This document shows, piece after piece, positions 53,924 to 61,502 of a stretch of DNA of 64,000 nucleotides. Position 1 is the stretch's first letter. Each line of letters starts with the position of its first letter. Both the position numbers and the translations under genes were made by a program. This DNA comes from JAJEAD01 sp965221555 (GTDB lineage: Bacteria > Pseudomonadota > Gammaproteobacteria > HK1), in NCBI GenBank assembly GCA_965221555.1, contig OZ244895.1, forward strand, positions 248,001-312,000, written 5' to 3'. Under the pieces are notes generated by a model, which had not been told where the DNA came from, made no database searches, and saw only the letters and a list, made by a program, of their open reading frames with translations.

Positions 53924-54943
53924 TCAGCCCCCGCCGGGCGCGGCGCCGCAGGACGGCGCAGGCGCGCCACGCGCTTCGACCGCGACGCCGCCCGCCGCCG
54001 GGACCGCGGCCGCTTCCCGCCCGGATGGCGGCGCGGGAACCGCGAAAAAGATGGACTGCGTGGCCCCGACCACGAAGTCGAAGCGGCGCATCGCGGCAAT
54101 ATCATCGTCGTCAAGCGGCCGCGGAAGCGCGTCGAAGTGGCCGAAGCGATCCTCGCCGCGCACCAGTTGCGCGAAGTCCCGCACACCGACGATCTGGCGC
54201 GTGGCCGGCGTGATGTAGCGCAGCGCAAGCCCGGCACGCCACCGCCCGCTCGTGTTCGGCCCGGAAGCGTGGAACATCCGCCCATGGTGCAAGGACGCCT
54301 CACCCGGCGCCAGACGCACCGGCACCGCCTCGTCCTCGTCGACCTCCAACCCCAGTTCCTGCCCGCGGCTCAGCAGGTTGTCCCGCTCGAAGGAGTCGTG
54401 GTGCACGATCGGTCCGAGGCGATGCGAGCCCGGCACGAAACGCATGCACCCGTTCGCCTCGTTCGACTCCGAGAGCGCTACCCAGACACTCACCTCGTCG
54501 GTGGTGTCGAGGCCCCAGTAGGCGAGATCCTGATGCCAGGACACGTACGAAGGGCTGCGGGGCGCCTTCACGAAGCAGGAGCTTCCCCAGAGCAGGATGT
54601 CCGGGCCCAGGATGCGCTCCACGCAATCCAGGATGGCCGGGGTACGGGCAAGTTCGTCGATGAAGCGGTACGCGAGGTGCGCCTTGCCGTGCAGGAAGCG
54701 GCTGCGGTCTTCTCCCGCGCGCTCCATCTCCACCACCCGCGCCAGGCAGGCGGCCGCTTCGCTCTCGCCGATCGCCCGGACGGGAAAGCAGAATCCGTCC
54801 TCCTCGTAGCGCTCCACGAGGGCATCGTGACCGACCACGTCGGCATCACCGGAAGCGGGACAGGGTGAGGGCCCGCGGGGGTCGGTCGAGGCGGCGGCCG
54901 GACGGGGCCCGGCGCCGCCCCCGTCAATGGGTTCGTCGTACAC
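53924..54943 (-). CDS. Phytanoyl-CoA dioxygenase (PhyH) family protein
   Basis: A 339-residue Fe(II)/2-oxoglutarate-dependent dioxygenase. The iron triad is WHQD (about residues 135-138) with a later histidine in LHHGRMFHASGPNTS, and the arginine of GRWRAGLALRYI would bind 2-oxoglutarate. FVPGSHRLG is a family signature. The substrate is unknown; many members act on small metabolites. The start is a GTG at 54943. About 40 N-terminal residues and 40 C-terminal residues are low-complexity Pro/Ala/Gly and may be extensions. It is cotranscribed with the deformylase. Confidence 0.85.
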   Translation of the reverse strand: MYDEPIDGGGAGPRPAAASTDPRGPSPCPASGDADVVGHDALVERYEEDGFCFPVRAIGESEAAACLARVVEMERAGEDRSRFLHGKAHLAYRFIDELARTPAILDCVERILGPDILLWGSSCFVKAPRSPSYVSWHQDLAYWGLDTTDEVSVWVALSESNEANGCMRFVPGSHRLGPIVHHDSFERDNLLSRGQELGLEVDEDEAVPVRLAPGEASLHHGRMFHASGPNTSGRWRAGLALRYITPATRQIVGVRDFAQLVRGEDRFGHFDALPRPLDDDDIAAMRRFDFVVGATQSIFFAVPAPPSGREAAAVPAAGGVAVEARGAPAPSCGAAPGGG

Positions 54944-55095
54944 CGTAGATTCGTCCTCGATCAGCGTGAGCCATCAGGATTCGGCGTTTGCGCGAAGCGT
55001 CCTCCCCGGCACGAAACACGAAGAGGCAGGAGTCGCACCCCGCAAGTGCAGGCTCTACACTTGAACTTGGCTACTGTGAGTCTGGAGCGGCCGGA

Positions 55096-55923
55096 ATGCA
55101 ATACGCGGATCCCGACATGTTGAAGGGCCGGGTGGTCTGGGTCACCGCATCGGCTCGAGGACTCGGGCGCGCGATCGCCTTGCGCCTCGCCTGCTGCGGG
55201 GCCTCGGTGGCGGTGCACGGGCGCTCACCGGACACTCCCAAGGAGTTCGACGAGGCGCCCTCCACCGACCATGTGGCGGAGGGAATCGCGAAGACCGCCG
55301 GCAACCCCGTGATCACGGTCTACGGGGACTTGAGCGACCCCGACGCGGTGGACGGCGCCGTCTCCCGCATCGAGGAGGATCTCGGACCCATCGACCTCCT
55401 GGTGAACAACGCGGGCGGCGACATCGCGGCCGCCGGGGGCAAACCCGAGGGCAACGACGCCTGCTCGTTCTCGCCCGAAGACCTGCACGCGGTCACCGAC
55501 CGCAACCTCACCACCACCATGCTGTGCTGCCGCCGGGTAGTGCCCGGCATGATCGCCCGCGGCCGGGGGCGCATCGTCAACATCGGCTCGGTGGTGAGCT
55601 TCGAAGGCACCGACGAGGGCGTCCTCTATGCCGCGGCGAAAGCGGGCCAGACCCACTACACCCGCTGCCTCGCCCGGCAACTGCGCCCCCACGGCATCAC
55701 CGTCAACATGGTCTCCCCGGGCGGCACCCTGAGCGCGCGTTTCATCGCCACCGGCCAGACCCGCCCCGACTTCATGGCCGCGATGGACGAGAACACTCTG
55801 GTGCGCCACGCCCGCCCCGACGAGATCGCCCGCGCGGTGCAGTTCTTCGCCTCCCCCCTCGCCGACTTCGTGAGCGGGCAGGTACTGCGCGTGGACGGCG
55901 CCAAGCAGCTCGTGGCCGCCTGA
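55096..55923 (+). CDS. Short-chain dehydrogenase/reductase
   Basis: A 275-residue NAD(P)-dependent oxidoreductase. The cofactor loop reads TASARGLGRA (the first Gly of TGxxxGxG is Ala), followed by LLVNNAGGD, the catalytic Ser in NIGSVVSF, and Tyr/Lys in LYAAAKAG. The end, FVSGQVLRVDGAKQL, is typical of SDRs. The ATG at 55096 follows GGAGCGG. The upstream frame is open but not SDR-like. The TGA stop at 55921-55923 forms the edge of repeat R15. Confidence 0.9.
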   Translation: MQYADPDMLKGRVVWVTASARGLGRAIALRLACCGASVAVHGRSPDTPKEFDEAPSTDHVAEGIAKTAGNPVITVYGDLSDPDAVDGAVSRIEEDLGPIDLLVNNAGGDIAAAGGKPEGNDACSFSPEDLHAVTDRNLTTTMLCCRRVVPGMIARGRGRIVNIGSVVSFEGTDEGVLYAAAKAGQTHYTRCLARQLRPHGITVNMVSPGGTLSARFIATGQTRPDFMAAMDENTLVRHARPDEIARAVQFFASPLADFVSGQVLRVDGAKQLVAA

Positions 55924-56105
55924 CCCGCAAACCTCACCGATTTACCGCCGCGCACGCCGACATGCCGGCGCTTGCGGTACTCCCTCCTTCGCGCCTCAGC
56001 GACTTGGTATCGGCCACGACTTGCGCGTGTTGCGATCGGTGCGCCCCACCATCACGGCACGTTGGCGCCCGAAGCGGCCGAAAATCGGTGAGGTCCGCGG
56101 GTTGA
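55922..56105 (+). repeat. Intergenic inverted-end repeat, copy R15
   Basis: GACCCGCAAACCTCACCGAT at the left and CCGAAAATCGGTGAGGTCC at the right, with CACCATCACGGCACGTTGG in the right arm. It overlaps the SDR stop codon and occupies most of the spacer to the dienelactone hydrolase gene. Confidence 0.85.
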
Positions 56106-56213
56106 TCCCGGGAGCAGGCTCGCCCCGCCGACGCCCGTCGGGGTTCACAACCTCCCGCGTCTCGGTCGCACGACCGACTTGACGCGCCGCGTAGCGGACT
56201 CGACGATCCGCGC

Positions 56214-56933
56214 ATGTTTCGGCGTGAATGGGTGGATGTTGCGGGTGACCCGATGCCGGTGCTCGTCTTCGACGCACCGGGACCCGGTCCGCATCCCGGC
56301 CTGATCATCGCCCAGCACCTGCCGAACGCCCACGCCGGCCTCGAAAAGGACCCCTTTCAGATCGACGTGGGGGAGCGCTACGCGCGCGCCGGCTTCACTT
56401 GTGCGATGCCCTATGTCTTTCATTGGTGGCCGCCCGAAACGGACATGGAAGTGAAGCGGGCGGAGTTCTCCGACGAGCGCACGCTGGCCGATCTCCGCAC
56501 CGCCTTCGATCTCCTCGCGGGCTCGGACGGGGTGGACGCGCAGCGCATCGCCATCGTCGGCCACTGCTGGGGCGGGCGCATCGCGTGGCTCGGGGCCACC
56601 GGCGACCGCCGCTACCGGGCCTGTGCGGTGTTCTACGGCGGGAGCATCAACCGGCCCTTCGGGGACGCCCCCGCGCCCATCGAACTCGCCTCCCGGATCC
56701 CCTGCCCGGTGCTGGGCATCTTCGGCAACGACGATTCCTCGCCTTCGCCCGGGGAGGTCGACGACTACGAGGCGGCGCTGCGCGCGGCGGGCGTGCCCTT
56801 CGAGTTTCACCGCTACGATGGCGCGGGACACGGATTCCAGGACTTCAACATGCCGGATCGCTACCGGGAAGCGCAGTCCGAGGAGGCCTGGGAGAAAGCC
56901 ATCGCATTCTTCGACCGGCATCTCCGAGCGTAG
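56214..56933 (+). CDS. Dienelactone hydrolase family protein
   Basis: A 239-residue alpha/beta hydrolase. The nucleophile elbow reads GHCWGG (Cys near residue 116), as in dienelactone hydrolases; the acid is probably in FGNDDSSPSP (near residue 173) and the histidine in GAGHGF. No signal peptide is seen. The substrate is probably a lactone or ester from ring-cleavage pathways but is not determined. The gene ends near repeat R16. Confidence 0.88.
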   Translation: MFRREWVDVAGDPMPVLVFDAPGPGPHPGLIIAQHLPNAHAGLEKDPFQIDVGERYARAGFTCAMPYVFHWWPPETDMEVKRAEFSDERTLADLRTAFDLLAGSDGVDAQRIAIVGHCWGGRIAWLGATGDRRYRACAVFYGGSINRPFGDAPAPIELASRIPCPVLGIFGNDDSSPSPGEVDDYEAALRAAGVPFEFHRYDGAGHGFQDFNMPDRYREAQSEEAWEKAIAFFDRHLRA

Positions 56934-56944
56934 AGGCCGGCGCC

Positions 56945-57066
56945 ACCCGGCGGCGCTTCGTCCCTTACCGGCTTGCGGTGGCACGCCTGCCACGAGTCCG
57001 CGCGACCGAATACAACGGCGTCCTGGCGCCCGAAGCTACCGAAGACCAGGTGAGGCATTGCGGCTC
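56945..57066 (+). repeat. Intergenic inverted-end repeat, copy R16 (partial, overlaps a gene end)
   Basis: The right half of a degenerate copy: CGGCGTCCTGGCGCCCGAAG then CTACCGAAGACCAGGTGAGG corresponds to the family right end. The ABC-F gene on the minus strand runs into it and finds its TAG stop (57036-57038) there. Confidence 0.6.
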
Positions 57067-58946
57067 GCCGCCTCGAGCCGCTCGCTCACCTCCACCCAGC
57101 GCGTCTCCAGGCGGTCGAGATCCGCCCGAGACCGCTCGTGGCGGGTGATGAGCTCGCCGAGCTCCTCGCCGCTCAGGCGCCGGTAGGTGCCGGTATCGGC
57201 AAGTTCGTCGCCGAGGGCCCGCACTTGGGGCGCAAGCCCCGCGATGCGCTGCTCGATCTCTCGAAGCGCGTCGCGCAGCGGCCGGACGGCCTCGCGCTTG
57301 CGGGCCGACGCGCGGCGCCGCGACGCGGAGCTCGGCCGCGCGCCGGACTCCGGCCGCCGGTGTCTCGCGTCGTCATCGCGCCGCAGCAGCCAGTCCCGGT
57401 ACTCGTCCAGGGTCCCGTCCCAGGCGCGCACGCGCCCGTCCGCGACCAGCAGGAACTCGTCCACACTGTTCTCGACGAGACGCCGGTCGTGCGAGACGAG
57501 CACCAGCGCGCCCTCGCAGGCCTGCAGGGCCATCGTCAGCGCGTGGCGCATGTCGAGGTCGAGGTGGTTGGTGGGCTCGTCGAGGAGCAGCAGCGCGGGC
57601 CGTCGCCAGGCGACCACCGCGAGCGCGAGCCGCGCCTTCTCCCCGCCGGAGAGCGAGCCGCTGGGGCGAAAGGCCATGTCGCCGGGGAAGCCCCAGCCGC
57701 CGATGTAGGTGCGCATCTCCTGCTCGGTGGCGTCCGGACGCAGCGCCGCCAGGTGCTGGATCGCGCCGCGGTCCGCATCGAGCGTCTCCACCGTGTGCTG
57801 GGCGAAGTAGCCGACGCCGGCGTGGCGGCCGCGCTGCTCCTCTCCGCCAAGCAGCGGCAGCTCGCCCGCGAGGCTGCGCAGCAGGGTCGACTTCCCCGCC
57901 CCGTTGCGCCCGAGCAGCCCCACCCGGTCGCCGGGCGCAAGCCGGAGTCGCACTCCCTCGAGCACCGGCGCCGCGCCCGGGTAACCCAGCGCCCCCGCCT
58001 CGAATTGCACGAGCGGGGTCGACATCTTCCCCGCGTCCGGGAAAGAGAAGCGGTAGGGCGAGTCGACATGCGCGGGCGCGCTCGCGGTGAGGCGCGCGAG
58101 TTCCTTGAGCCGGCTCTGCGCCTGGCGGGCCTTGCTCGCCTTGTAACGGAAGCGCTCCACGAAGGCCCGGATCTCGCGCTCGCGCGCCCGCTGCTTCTCG
58201 TGCATCGACCGGCGCAGCGCCAGGGCCTCCGTGCGCTGACGCTCGAAGGAGCGGTAGTTGCCGCGGTAAGTGCGCGCGTGCCCGCCTTCCAGGTGCACCA
58301 CGTCGGTGGCGATGCGGTCGAGAAAGTCGCGATCGTGGGATATCACGAGAGTGGTGCCCTCGCGCTGCTTGAGCCAGTGCTCCAGCCACAGCGTGGCGTC
58401 GAGGTCGAGGTGGTTGGTGGGCTCGTCCAGGAGGAGCAGGTCCGCGCGACACATCAGAGTCTGCGCGAGGTTCAGACGGATCCGCCAGCCGCCCGAGAAC
58501 TCGTCGACGCGCCGCGACAGGTCCCCGGCGGCGAATCCGAGCCCGTCCAGGATCCTCGCCGCGCGCGTCTCGGCGGTATAGGCGTCGATCGCCTCCATCT
58601 CCGCATAGAGCATCGCCAGACGGTGTTCGTCCCCGCGCCGCCCGGCCTCCTCGATCGCACGCTCGGTCTCGCGCAGCGGCCGGTCGCCGTCGATGGTCCA
58701 CTCGAGCGCACTCACCGCACGCGGCGCCACCTCCTGCTCCAGGTGCGCGATCACCCAGCGCCGGGGCAGCTTGACGTCGCCTTCCTCGGGGAGCAGCCGC
58801 CCCAGGAGGAGCAGGAACAGACTCGACTTGCCGATGCCGTTGCGCCCCACCACGCCGACGCGATGCCCCGCGTGCACGCTGAGGCTCATCTCGTCGAAGA
58901 TCATCCGGCCCCCGCGCTTCAGGCGGATGTTCTGAAGGTGGATCAA
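57036..58946 (-). CDS. ABC-F family ATPase (YheS/Uup type)
   Basis: A 636-residue cytoplasmic protein with two ATPase domains and no membrane part, expected to act on ribosomes. The first domain has GRNGIGKSS, EFSGGWRIRLNLAQ and LLLLDEPTNHLDLDATLWLE; the second has GRNGAGKST, LSGGEKARLALA and LLLLDEPTNHLDLDMRHALT. A charged linker, a YRGNYRSFERQR segment and a C-terminal coiled coil (about residues 540-630) complete the layout. The start is a TTG at 58946, giving the usual LIHLQNIRLKRGG beginning. Its last eight codons lie in repeat R16. Confidence 0.9.
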   Translation of the reverse strand: MIHLQNIRLKRGGRMIFDEMSLSVHAGHRVGVVGRNGIGKSSLFLLLLGRLLPEEGDVKLPRRWVIAHLEQEVAPRAVSALEWTIDGDRPLRETERAIEEAGRRGDEHRLAMLYAEMEAIDAYTAETRAARILDGLGFAAGDLSRRVDEFSGGWRIRLNLAQTLMCRADLLLLDEPTNHLDLDATLWLEHWLKQREGTTLVISHDRDFLDRIATDVVHLEGGHARTYRGNYRSFERQRTEALALRRSMHEKQRAREREIRAFVERFRYKASKARQAQSRLKELARLTASAPAHVDSPYRFSFPDAGKMSTPLVQFEAGALGYPGAAPVLEGVRLRLAPGDRVGLLGRNGAGKSTLLRSLAGELPLLGGEEQRGRHAGVGYFAQHTVETLDADRGAIQHLAALRPDATEQEMRTYIGGWGFPGDMAFRPSGSLSGGEKARLALAVVAWRRPALLLLDEPTNHLDLDMRHALTMALQACEGALVLVSHDRRLVENSVDEFLLVADGRVRAWDGTLDEYRDWLLRRDDDARHRRPESGARPSSASRRRASARKREAVRPLRDALREIEQRIAGLAPQVRALGDELADTGTYRRLSGEELGELITRHERSRADLDRLETRWVEVSERLEAASRNASPGLR

Positions 58947-58953
58947 GGGCGAC

Positions 58954-59835
58954 TCAGCCCCGTTCGATGGGGAGGCTCTCGTCCTTCGCCCACTCGCCCA
59001 TCGAGGCATCGTAGAGCGAGAGCGCTTCGTGTCCGAGCTGGTGGAGCAGGAAGAGGTCCACGGTCGCCGAGATCCCGCCTCCGCAGTACGCGATCACCCG
59101 CCGGCTCCCGTCCACGTCCACCCCCGCGGTGTCGAAGCGCTCGCGCGCGGCCTCGGGGGATACGAAGGCCCGGGTATCGGGGTCGAGCAGCGACCCGGCG
59201 GGAACGCTCACGCTCCCCGGGATGCGTCCCCGCCGTCCGTAGCGGCTCGGGATCTCGCCGCGGAACCACTCTTCGGCCAGCGCGTTGACGAGCACGGAGT
59301 CCTCGTCCCCGATCGCCTCGCGCACCGCGTGCCGGTCCACGAAGAGGCCGGGGCGCGGTCGGGCCTCGAAGCGCGCGGGGGGATGGGAGACCGCTTCGCG
59401 GGAGACGGGGCGCCCCTCCCGCTCCCACTTGTCGAATCCGCCGTCGAGCACCGCCGCGGCGAACCCGCACGCGCGCAGCATCCACCACACCCGGGTCGCC
59501 CACATGATGTTCTCGCGGCTGTAGAGCACCACCCGCAGTCCCGTGCCGATGCCGTTTCGTTCCATCGCCGCGGCGAAGCGTTCCAGCGGCGGGAACATGA
59601 AGAAGTAATCGGAATCGGGATCGGAGAGGTCGTCGATCAGGTCGAGGAAGGCGGCGCCGGGAACATGGCCCCGCTCGTGGTCCGCGCGTCCCGACTCCGG
59701 CCGGTAGGGTTGGCCCGAATCGGGGGGCGCGGGGCGCAGATAGACGGTGCAGTCGAATACGCGCAGATCCGCGTCGCCGAGATGGGCTTCGAGCCACTCG
59801 GTGCTCACGATGGCATCGGGGTCCCGGTACTGCAT
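58954..59835 (-). CDS. Sulfurtransferase (rhodanese family, SseA-like)
   Basis: A 293-residue two-domain rhodanese, as in thiosulfate or 3-mercaptopyruvate sulfurtransferases. The first, inactive domain contains HVPGAAFLDLIDDLSDPDSD; the second has the active-site loop YCGGGISAT with the catalytic Cys near residue 235. The ATG at 59835 is chosen because AGGAAGG lies just upstream; an ATG seven codons earlier lacks this. It precedes the ABC-F gene by seven bases and adds to the sulfur genes of the window. Confidence 0.88.
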   Translation of the reverse strand: MQYRDPDAIVSTEWLEAHLGDADLRVFDCTVYLRPAPPDSGQPYRPESGRADHERGHVPGAAFLDLIDDLSDPDSDYFFMFPPLERFAAAMERNGIGTGLRVVLYSRENIMWATRVWWMLRACGFAAAVLDGGFDKWEREGRPVSREAVSHPPARFEARPRPGLFVDRHAVREAIGDEDSVLVNALAEEWFRGEIPSRYGRRGRIPGSVSVPAGSLLDPDTRAFVSPEAARERFDTAGVDVDGSRRVIAYCGGGISATVDLFLLHQLGHEALSLYDASMGEWAKDESLPIERG

Positions 59836-59901
59836 CGGCCTTCCTCTTCTACCCATGGGGCGCCCGATCCTGCCCCACCCGCGGGCCGCGTCTCAAGAAA
59901 G

Positions 59902-60092
59902 CGGCTAACGCCGCAAATTCACCGATTTCCTACTGCGGACACCAATATGCTCGTGTTAGCGGGCCTCCCTCCGTCGCGCCGCAACGACTTCGTGTTGTCT
60001 ACGACTTCAGCGTCTTTCGGTCCGTGCTTCCGGCTATCACGGCATCTTGGCGCCCTCGTGACGAAAATCAGTGAAACATGCGGCCTAACGCC
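59902..60092 (+). repeat. Intergenic inverted-end repeat, copy R17
   Basis: A full copy with GCCGCAAATTCACCGATTTC at the left and GAAAATCAGTGAAACATGCG at the right; both ends are bounded by TA (GCTAACGCCG and CCTAACGCCG). The centre is the TTGTCTACGACTTCAGCG form shared with R3. Confidence 0.85.
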
Positions 60093-60164
60093 GCGGTCCC
60101 GCACCGACCCTCCGCGGTGGGCGGCGCCGGATTTGCAATCCCCCTGCCCGGGAGTGCAATGTCC

Positions 60165-60217
60165 AACTCACGGATGTCACCGATTTTCCTGGCGAGAGCG
60201 CCAGGATGCCGGGAGGG
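60165..60217 (-). repeat. Repeat fragment R18
   Basis: CGGATGTCACCGATTTTCCT then GGCGAGAGCGCCAGGATGCC matches the first 45 bases of a reverse-oriented copy. It ends just before the ribosome-binding site of the polyphosphate kinase gene. Confidence 0.65.
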
Positions 60218-60225
60218 GGTGCAGC

Positions 60226-61131
60226 ATGGCAAAGAACAAGGGTGAGACGGCAAGGGCGGCGAGCGCGAGCCCCGGGCCGGCCGCGGACGACAAGAGCGGG
60301 AAGGGCAAGGGAACGAGCGCGAAGGACGCCACCGGCAAGAAGGCGAAGCGGGAGTTCAACGCCCGCTACGAGCAGGAGCTTGCCCGCCAGCACATCGAGC
60401 TCGTCAAGCTTCAGGAGTGGATCAAGCACAAGGGCCTTCGGATCGTCGTCATCTTTGAAGGCCGGGACGCCGCGGGCAAGGGCGGCGTGATCAAACGCAT
60501 CACCCAGTGCCTCAACCCCCGGGTGTGCCGCGTGGTGGCGCTCGGCACGCCGACCGAACGCGAGAAGACCCAGTGGTACTTCCAGCGCTACGTCCCCCAC
60601 CTGCCGGCGGCGGGCGAGATGGTGCTCTTCGATCGGAGCTGGTACAACCGCGCCGGAGTGGAGCGGGTGATGGGCTTCTGTACGGAGACCGAGTACCGCG
60701 AGTTCCTGCGCTCCTGCCCGGAGTTCGAGCGGATGCTGGTGCGCGCCGGTGTTCAGCTCGTCAAGTACTGGTTCTCGGTGAGCGACGAGGAACAGGAGAA
60801 GCGATTCCGCTCGCGGATCACAGACCCCACCAAACGCTGGAAGCTGAGCCCCATGGACCTCCAGTCCCGCGCCCGCTGGATGGAGTACTCCCGGGCCAAG
60901 GACGAGATGTTCGCCCACACCGACATCAAGCAGGCGCCGTGGTACGTGGTGAACGCCGACAACAAGAAGGCGGCGCGCCTCAACTGCATCGGTCACCTGC
61001 TGGGTCTGATCCCCTACGAGGACCTCACCCCCGAGCCGATCGAGCTGCCGCCGCGCCAGGACGCGATCGGCTATGTGCGCCCACCCGTGAGCGACCAGAC
61101 CTTCGTGCCGGAGACCTTCGGGGCGCCGTAG
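60226..61131 (+). CDS. ppk2: Polyphosphate kinase 2
   Basis: Transfers phosphate between polyphosphate and nucleotides. The 301-residue protein has Walker A FEGRDAAGKGG (residues 77-87), Walker B LFDRSWYNRAGVERVMGF, the QWYFQRYV lid segment and the RWKLSPMDLQSRARW region, all as in class I single-domain PPK2. About 45 N-terminal residues are Lys/Ala/Gly-rich and probably disordered. GGGAGGGGG lies upstream of the ATG at 60226. The leader directly abuts repeat fragment R18. Confidence 0.95.
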   Translation: MAKNKGETARAASASPGPAADDKSGKGKGTSAKDATGKKAKREFNARYEQELARQHIELVKLQEWIKHKGLRIVVIFEGRDAAGKGGVIKRITQCLNPRVCRVVALGTPTEREKTQWYFQRYVPHLPAAGEMVLFDRSWYNRAGVERVMGFCTETEYREFLRSCPEFERMLVRAGVQLVKYWFSVSDEEQEKRFRSRITDPTKRWKLSPMDLQSRARWMEYSRAKDEMFAHTDIKQAPWYVVNADNKKAARLNCIGHLLGLIPYEDLTPEPIELPPRQDAIGYVRPPVSDQTFVPETFGAP

Positions 61132-61502
61132 GCCACCATCAGGAGACCGGACGGCGCGGGCGGCGCATCGGCATTCGCCCGGCCCTCCCGGCAATGGACC
61201 CCCTCGCCGTCGAGGCCGGATCCGCGGACGCGGCTGGACACCGTCTCGGTCCAGGCAGGGCAGCGCTCGCGCGGCGACTTGAAGGCGTACGGGCAGTCCG
61301 CGGACATGGGGAAGCGGGGCGCTCGGGTGCGGCAGGGGTTGCCGGAGGTCATGTCGATACCCGCCGCGCGGGCGGGCGCGCCCTGGTAGCGGTGATGCGC
61401 CGAAGCCGAGACACGCATCGAGACTCCCCGCCGGTCCTCGCACTGCGCCTGAAGGAAGGTCAGGTGGCATAATTACCGCGCGAGGCGGGGAGGGCGACAT
61501 CC
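61132..61502. other. Gene-free interval
   Basis: About 370 bases between ppk2 and the next gene. A minus-strand frame is open across much of it, but it lacks recognisable protein character. Nothing else is seen apart from the promoter-like site near its right end. Confidence 0.45.
61466..61474 (+). promoter_or_regulatory. Possible extended -10 promoter element
   Basis: TGGCATAAT (TGN followed by CATAAT) lies 28 bases before the ATG at 61503, and GGGGAGGG lies between. No good -35 is visible, which fits an extended -10 promoter, but the match may be chance. Confidence 0.35.

Noticed and set aside
61071..61418. Minus-strand 115-residue open frame after ppk2
   Set aside because: It overlaps the ppk2 end, has no ribosome-binding site or family resemblance, and open frames of this size are common by chance here.
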